From: Streptomyces colonosanans
GTDB taxonomy: Bacteria > Actinomycetota > Actinomycetes > Streptomycetales > Streptomycetaceae
NCBI RefSeq assembly: GCF_001866645.1
Contig: NZ_MLYP01000059.1
Location: 39,289-103,288, forward strand
Direction of reading: 5' to 3'
Length of the DNA stretch: 64,000 nucleotides
Shown: positions 62,579-64,000 of the stretch, piece by piece
Layout: each line of letters starts with the position of its first letter
Position numbering within the stretch: the first letter of the stretch is position 1
Made by a program: the position numbers and the translations under genes
Notes under the pieces: model-generated
Seen by the model: the letters and a program-made list of their open reading frames with translations, nothing else
Told to the model about the DNA's origin: nothing
Databases searched by the model: none

Positions 62579-63580
62579 ATGAGCAGCACCGAGAACCCCG
62601 CAGCAGGCGGCAACGGGCCGCGCGGCCCCGTCGACTCGTCCCGCGTTCCGCGGTACGCGGGACCCGCGACCTTCGCCCGGCTGCCCCGCCTCGACGAGGT
62701 CGGCACCGCCGACGTCGCCGTGGTCGGTGTGCCGTTCGACTCGGGAGTGTCCTACCGCCCCGGCGCGCGCTTCGGCGGCAACGCGATCCGCGAGGCCTCC
62801 CGCCTGCTGCGCCCGTACAACCCGGCCCAGGACGCCTCCCCCTTCGCGCTCGCGCAGGTCGCGGACGGCGGCGACATCGCCGTGAACCCGTTCAACATCA
62901 ACGAGGCCGTGGAGACCATCGAGGCCGCCGCCGACGACCTGCTCGGCACGGGCGCCCGCCTGATGACGCTCGGCGGCGACCACACCATCGCGCTCCCGCT
63001 GCTGCGCTCGGTGGCCAAGAAGCACGGCCCGGTCGCGCTGCTCCACTTCGACGCCCACCTCGACACCTGGGACACGTACTTCGGCGCCGAGTACACCCAC
63101 GGCACCCCCTTCCGCCGCGCCGTCGAGGAGGGCATCCTCGACACCTCCGCTCTCTCCCACGTCGGCACCCGCGGCCCGCTGTACGGCAAGCAGGACCTCA
63201 CCGACGACGAGAAGATGGGCTTCGGCATCGTCACGTCCGCCGACGTATACCGGCGTGGCGCGGACGAGATCGCAGACCAGCTGCGCCAGCGCATCGGCGA
63301 CCGCCCGCTGTACATCTCCATCGACATCGACTGCCTGGACCCGGCGCACGCCCCCGGCACCGGCACGCCCGAGGCCGGCGGCCTGACCTCGCGCGAACTC
63401 CTGGAGATCCTGCGCGGCCTCGCGTCCTGCAACCTGGTCTCCGCGGACCTCGTCGAGGTGGCGCCCGCCTACGACCACGCGGAGATCACGTCCGTGGCCG
63501 CGTCCCACACGGCGTACGAGCTGACGACCATCATGACCCGCCAGATCGCGGCAGCCCGTAAGGAGAACGAGGGCAAGTGA
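62579..63580 (+). CDS. speB: Agmatinase / guanidinobutyrase (ureohydrolase)
   Basis: 333-residue Mn-dependent ureohydrolase releasing urea from agmatine or 4-guanidinobutyrate. Metal ligands: GGDHTIALP (His), HFDAHLDTWD (Asp, His, Asp) and SIDIDCLDPAHAPGTGTPE (two Asp). Complete length. Co-transcribed with a ThDP enzyme whose start overlaps the stop (GTGA). In S. coelicolor the counterpart has been linked to guanidinobutyrate/agmatine use; substrate not decided here. Confidence 0.92.
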   Translation: MSSTENPAAGGNGPRGPVDSSRVPRYAGPATFARLPRLDEVGTADVAVVGVPFDSGVSYRPGARFGGNAIREASRLLRPYNPAQDASPFALAQVADGGDIAVNPFNINEAVETIEAAADDLLGTGARLMTLGGDHTIALPLLRSVAKKHGPVALLHFDAHLDTWDTYFGAEYTHGTPFRRAVEEGILDTSALSHVGTRGPLYGKQDLTDDEKMGFGIVTSADVYRRGADEIADQLRQRIGDRPLYISIDIDCLDPAHAPGTGTPEAGGLTSRELLEILRGLASCNLVSADLVEVAPAYDHAEITSVAASHTAYELTTIMTRQIAAARKENEGK

Positions 63581-64000
63581 CCCAGGACCACGACCAGGTA
63601 CTCCGTCCCAGACCTGCCCAGACGGAGGCGGACCTCAACCCTCCCACCCTCCCCCAGCCACCGCTGGAAGGTGCCCCCGGCCCGGTCACCACCCCTCATG
63701 AAGGCGCTTCGCGCCCCGTGATGACCGGCCGCAACGGCGGAGACCTGGTCGTGGAGACCCTCGCCGGTCTCGGCGCGACGACCGTCTTCGGACTGCCCGG
63801 CCAGCACGCGCTGGGCATGTTCGACGCGCTGCGCCGCTCCGACCTGCGGTACGTCGGGCTCAGGGTGGAGAACAACGCGGGCTTCGCGGCGGATGCCTAC
63901 GGCCGGATCACGGGCGAGGCCGCCCCGCTCCTGCTGTCCACCGGCCCGGGCGCGCTGACCTCCCTGGCCGCGCTCCAGGAGGCGGCGTCGGCCTCGGCCC
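63577..64000 (+). CDS. Thiamine-diphosphate-dependent enzyme (acetolactate-synthase-like), 5' part
   Basis: The open frame runs off the window (141 codons seen). After an unusual Pro-rich first 48 residues the ThDP Pyr domain begins at NGGDLVVETLAGLGATTVFG, with LPGQHALGMFDALRRSD and the cofactor-activating Glu in VENNAGFAADAYGR; LLSTGPGALTSLAAL follows. Start is GTG 63577 overlapping the agmatinase stop; ATG 63721 would omit the Pro-rich leader. Likely works with the agmatinase in one pathway. Confidence 0.85.
   Translation, partial: MTQDHDQVLRPRPAQTEADLNPPTLPQPPLEGAPGPVTTPHEGASRPVMTGRNGGDLVVETLAGLGATTVFGLPGQHALGMFDALRRSDLRYVGLRVENNAGFAADAYGRITGEAAPLLLSTGPGALTSLAALQEAASASA
63649..63678. repeat. 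Short palindromic repeat inside the ThDP gene leader
   Basis: CTCCCCCAGCCACCGCTGGAAGGTGCCCCC pattern (described by its ends CTCCCCCAGC and GGTGCCCCC): central CCAGC...GCTGG stem flanked by C-runs. Typical Streptomyces small repeat, related to the one in ehuD. It is translated as part of the Pro-rich leader. Confidence 0.6.

Overview
The window is a high-GC actinobacterial chromosome segment, almost certainly Streptomyces. GC-rich third codon positions, GTG/TTG starts, 4-nt ATGA/GTGA overlaps, a TTA-containing adpA, the cslA-glxA pair, cebR-cebEFG-bglC and an NsdA/NsdB-type regulator all point there. From memory, the gene order follows the S. coelicolor core between agmatinase (SCO2770) and cslA-glxA-cslZ (SCO2836-2838); I had no database to confirm this. 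No prophage, CRISPR array or biosynthetic cluster is visible.

Layout. 0.2-4 kb: an ECF sigma factor with a CU044_5270 membrane partner, divergent from a secreted protein, then a YidC remnant. 4-8.7 kb: an oxidoreductase, a repeat-rich wall-anchored protein candidate, a HAD phosphatase, and a sortase with a membrane-tailed partner. 8.8-13.8 kb: the csl locus (GH6 CslZ, copper radical oxidase GlxA, glycan synthase CslA), which builds the beta-glucan of hyphal tips. 14.3-15 kb and 23.7 kb: three tRNA-Lys(CUU) genes. 15.3-18.4 kb: an ehuBCDA-type polar amino acid/ectoine ABC transporter. 18.5-23.4 kb: an LLM flavin oxidoreductase, a PAS-GGDEF-EAL c-di-GMP enzyme and an M6 metalloprotease. 25-29.2 kb: an overlapping operon of an Fe-S-type RecB-like nuclease, a protein of unknown function and an SF1B helicase. 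29-33.5 kb: a PAP2 enzyme, an Nsd-type regulator and a spermidine-synthase-like protein. 33.5-39.7 kb: the cellobiose system (bglC, cebGFE, cebR) with two CebR boxes. 40.1-42.2 kb: two near-identical DUF574 methyltransferases, each followed by a hairpin; one is then followed by an intact tRNA-His, the other by a 3' stub of it. 42.2-46.1 kb: an IS605/TnpB right-end remnant that reaches into orn, then adpA and a universal stress protein. 46.3-51.2 kb: glmS, small conserved genes and a GH20 hexosaminidase. 51.3-57.8 kb: a leucine-degradation operon (accD1-accA1-hmgL-acdH) divergent from a TetR regulator. 57.9-64 kb: an acyl-CoA dehydrogenase, a TesB thioesterase, a PucR regulator, an agmatinase and the start of a ThDP enzyme cut by the window edge.

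Functionally the window joins cell-envelope and developmental control (adpA, c-di-GMP, Nsd, csl locus, sortase) to carbohydrate, GlcNAc and branched-chain amino acid metabolism. The least understood element is the nuclease / unknown / helicase operon at 25.0-29.2 kb. The most informative scars are the tRNA-His duplication, the TnpB remnant at the orn terminus, and short palindromic repeats inserted in frame in ehuD and in the ThDP gene.
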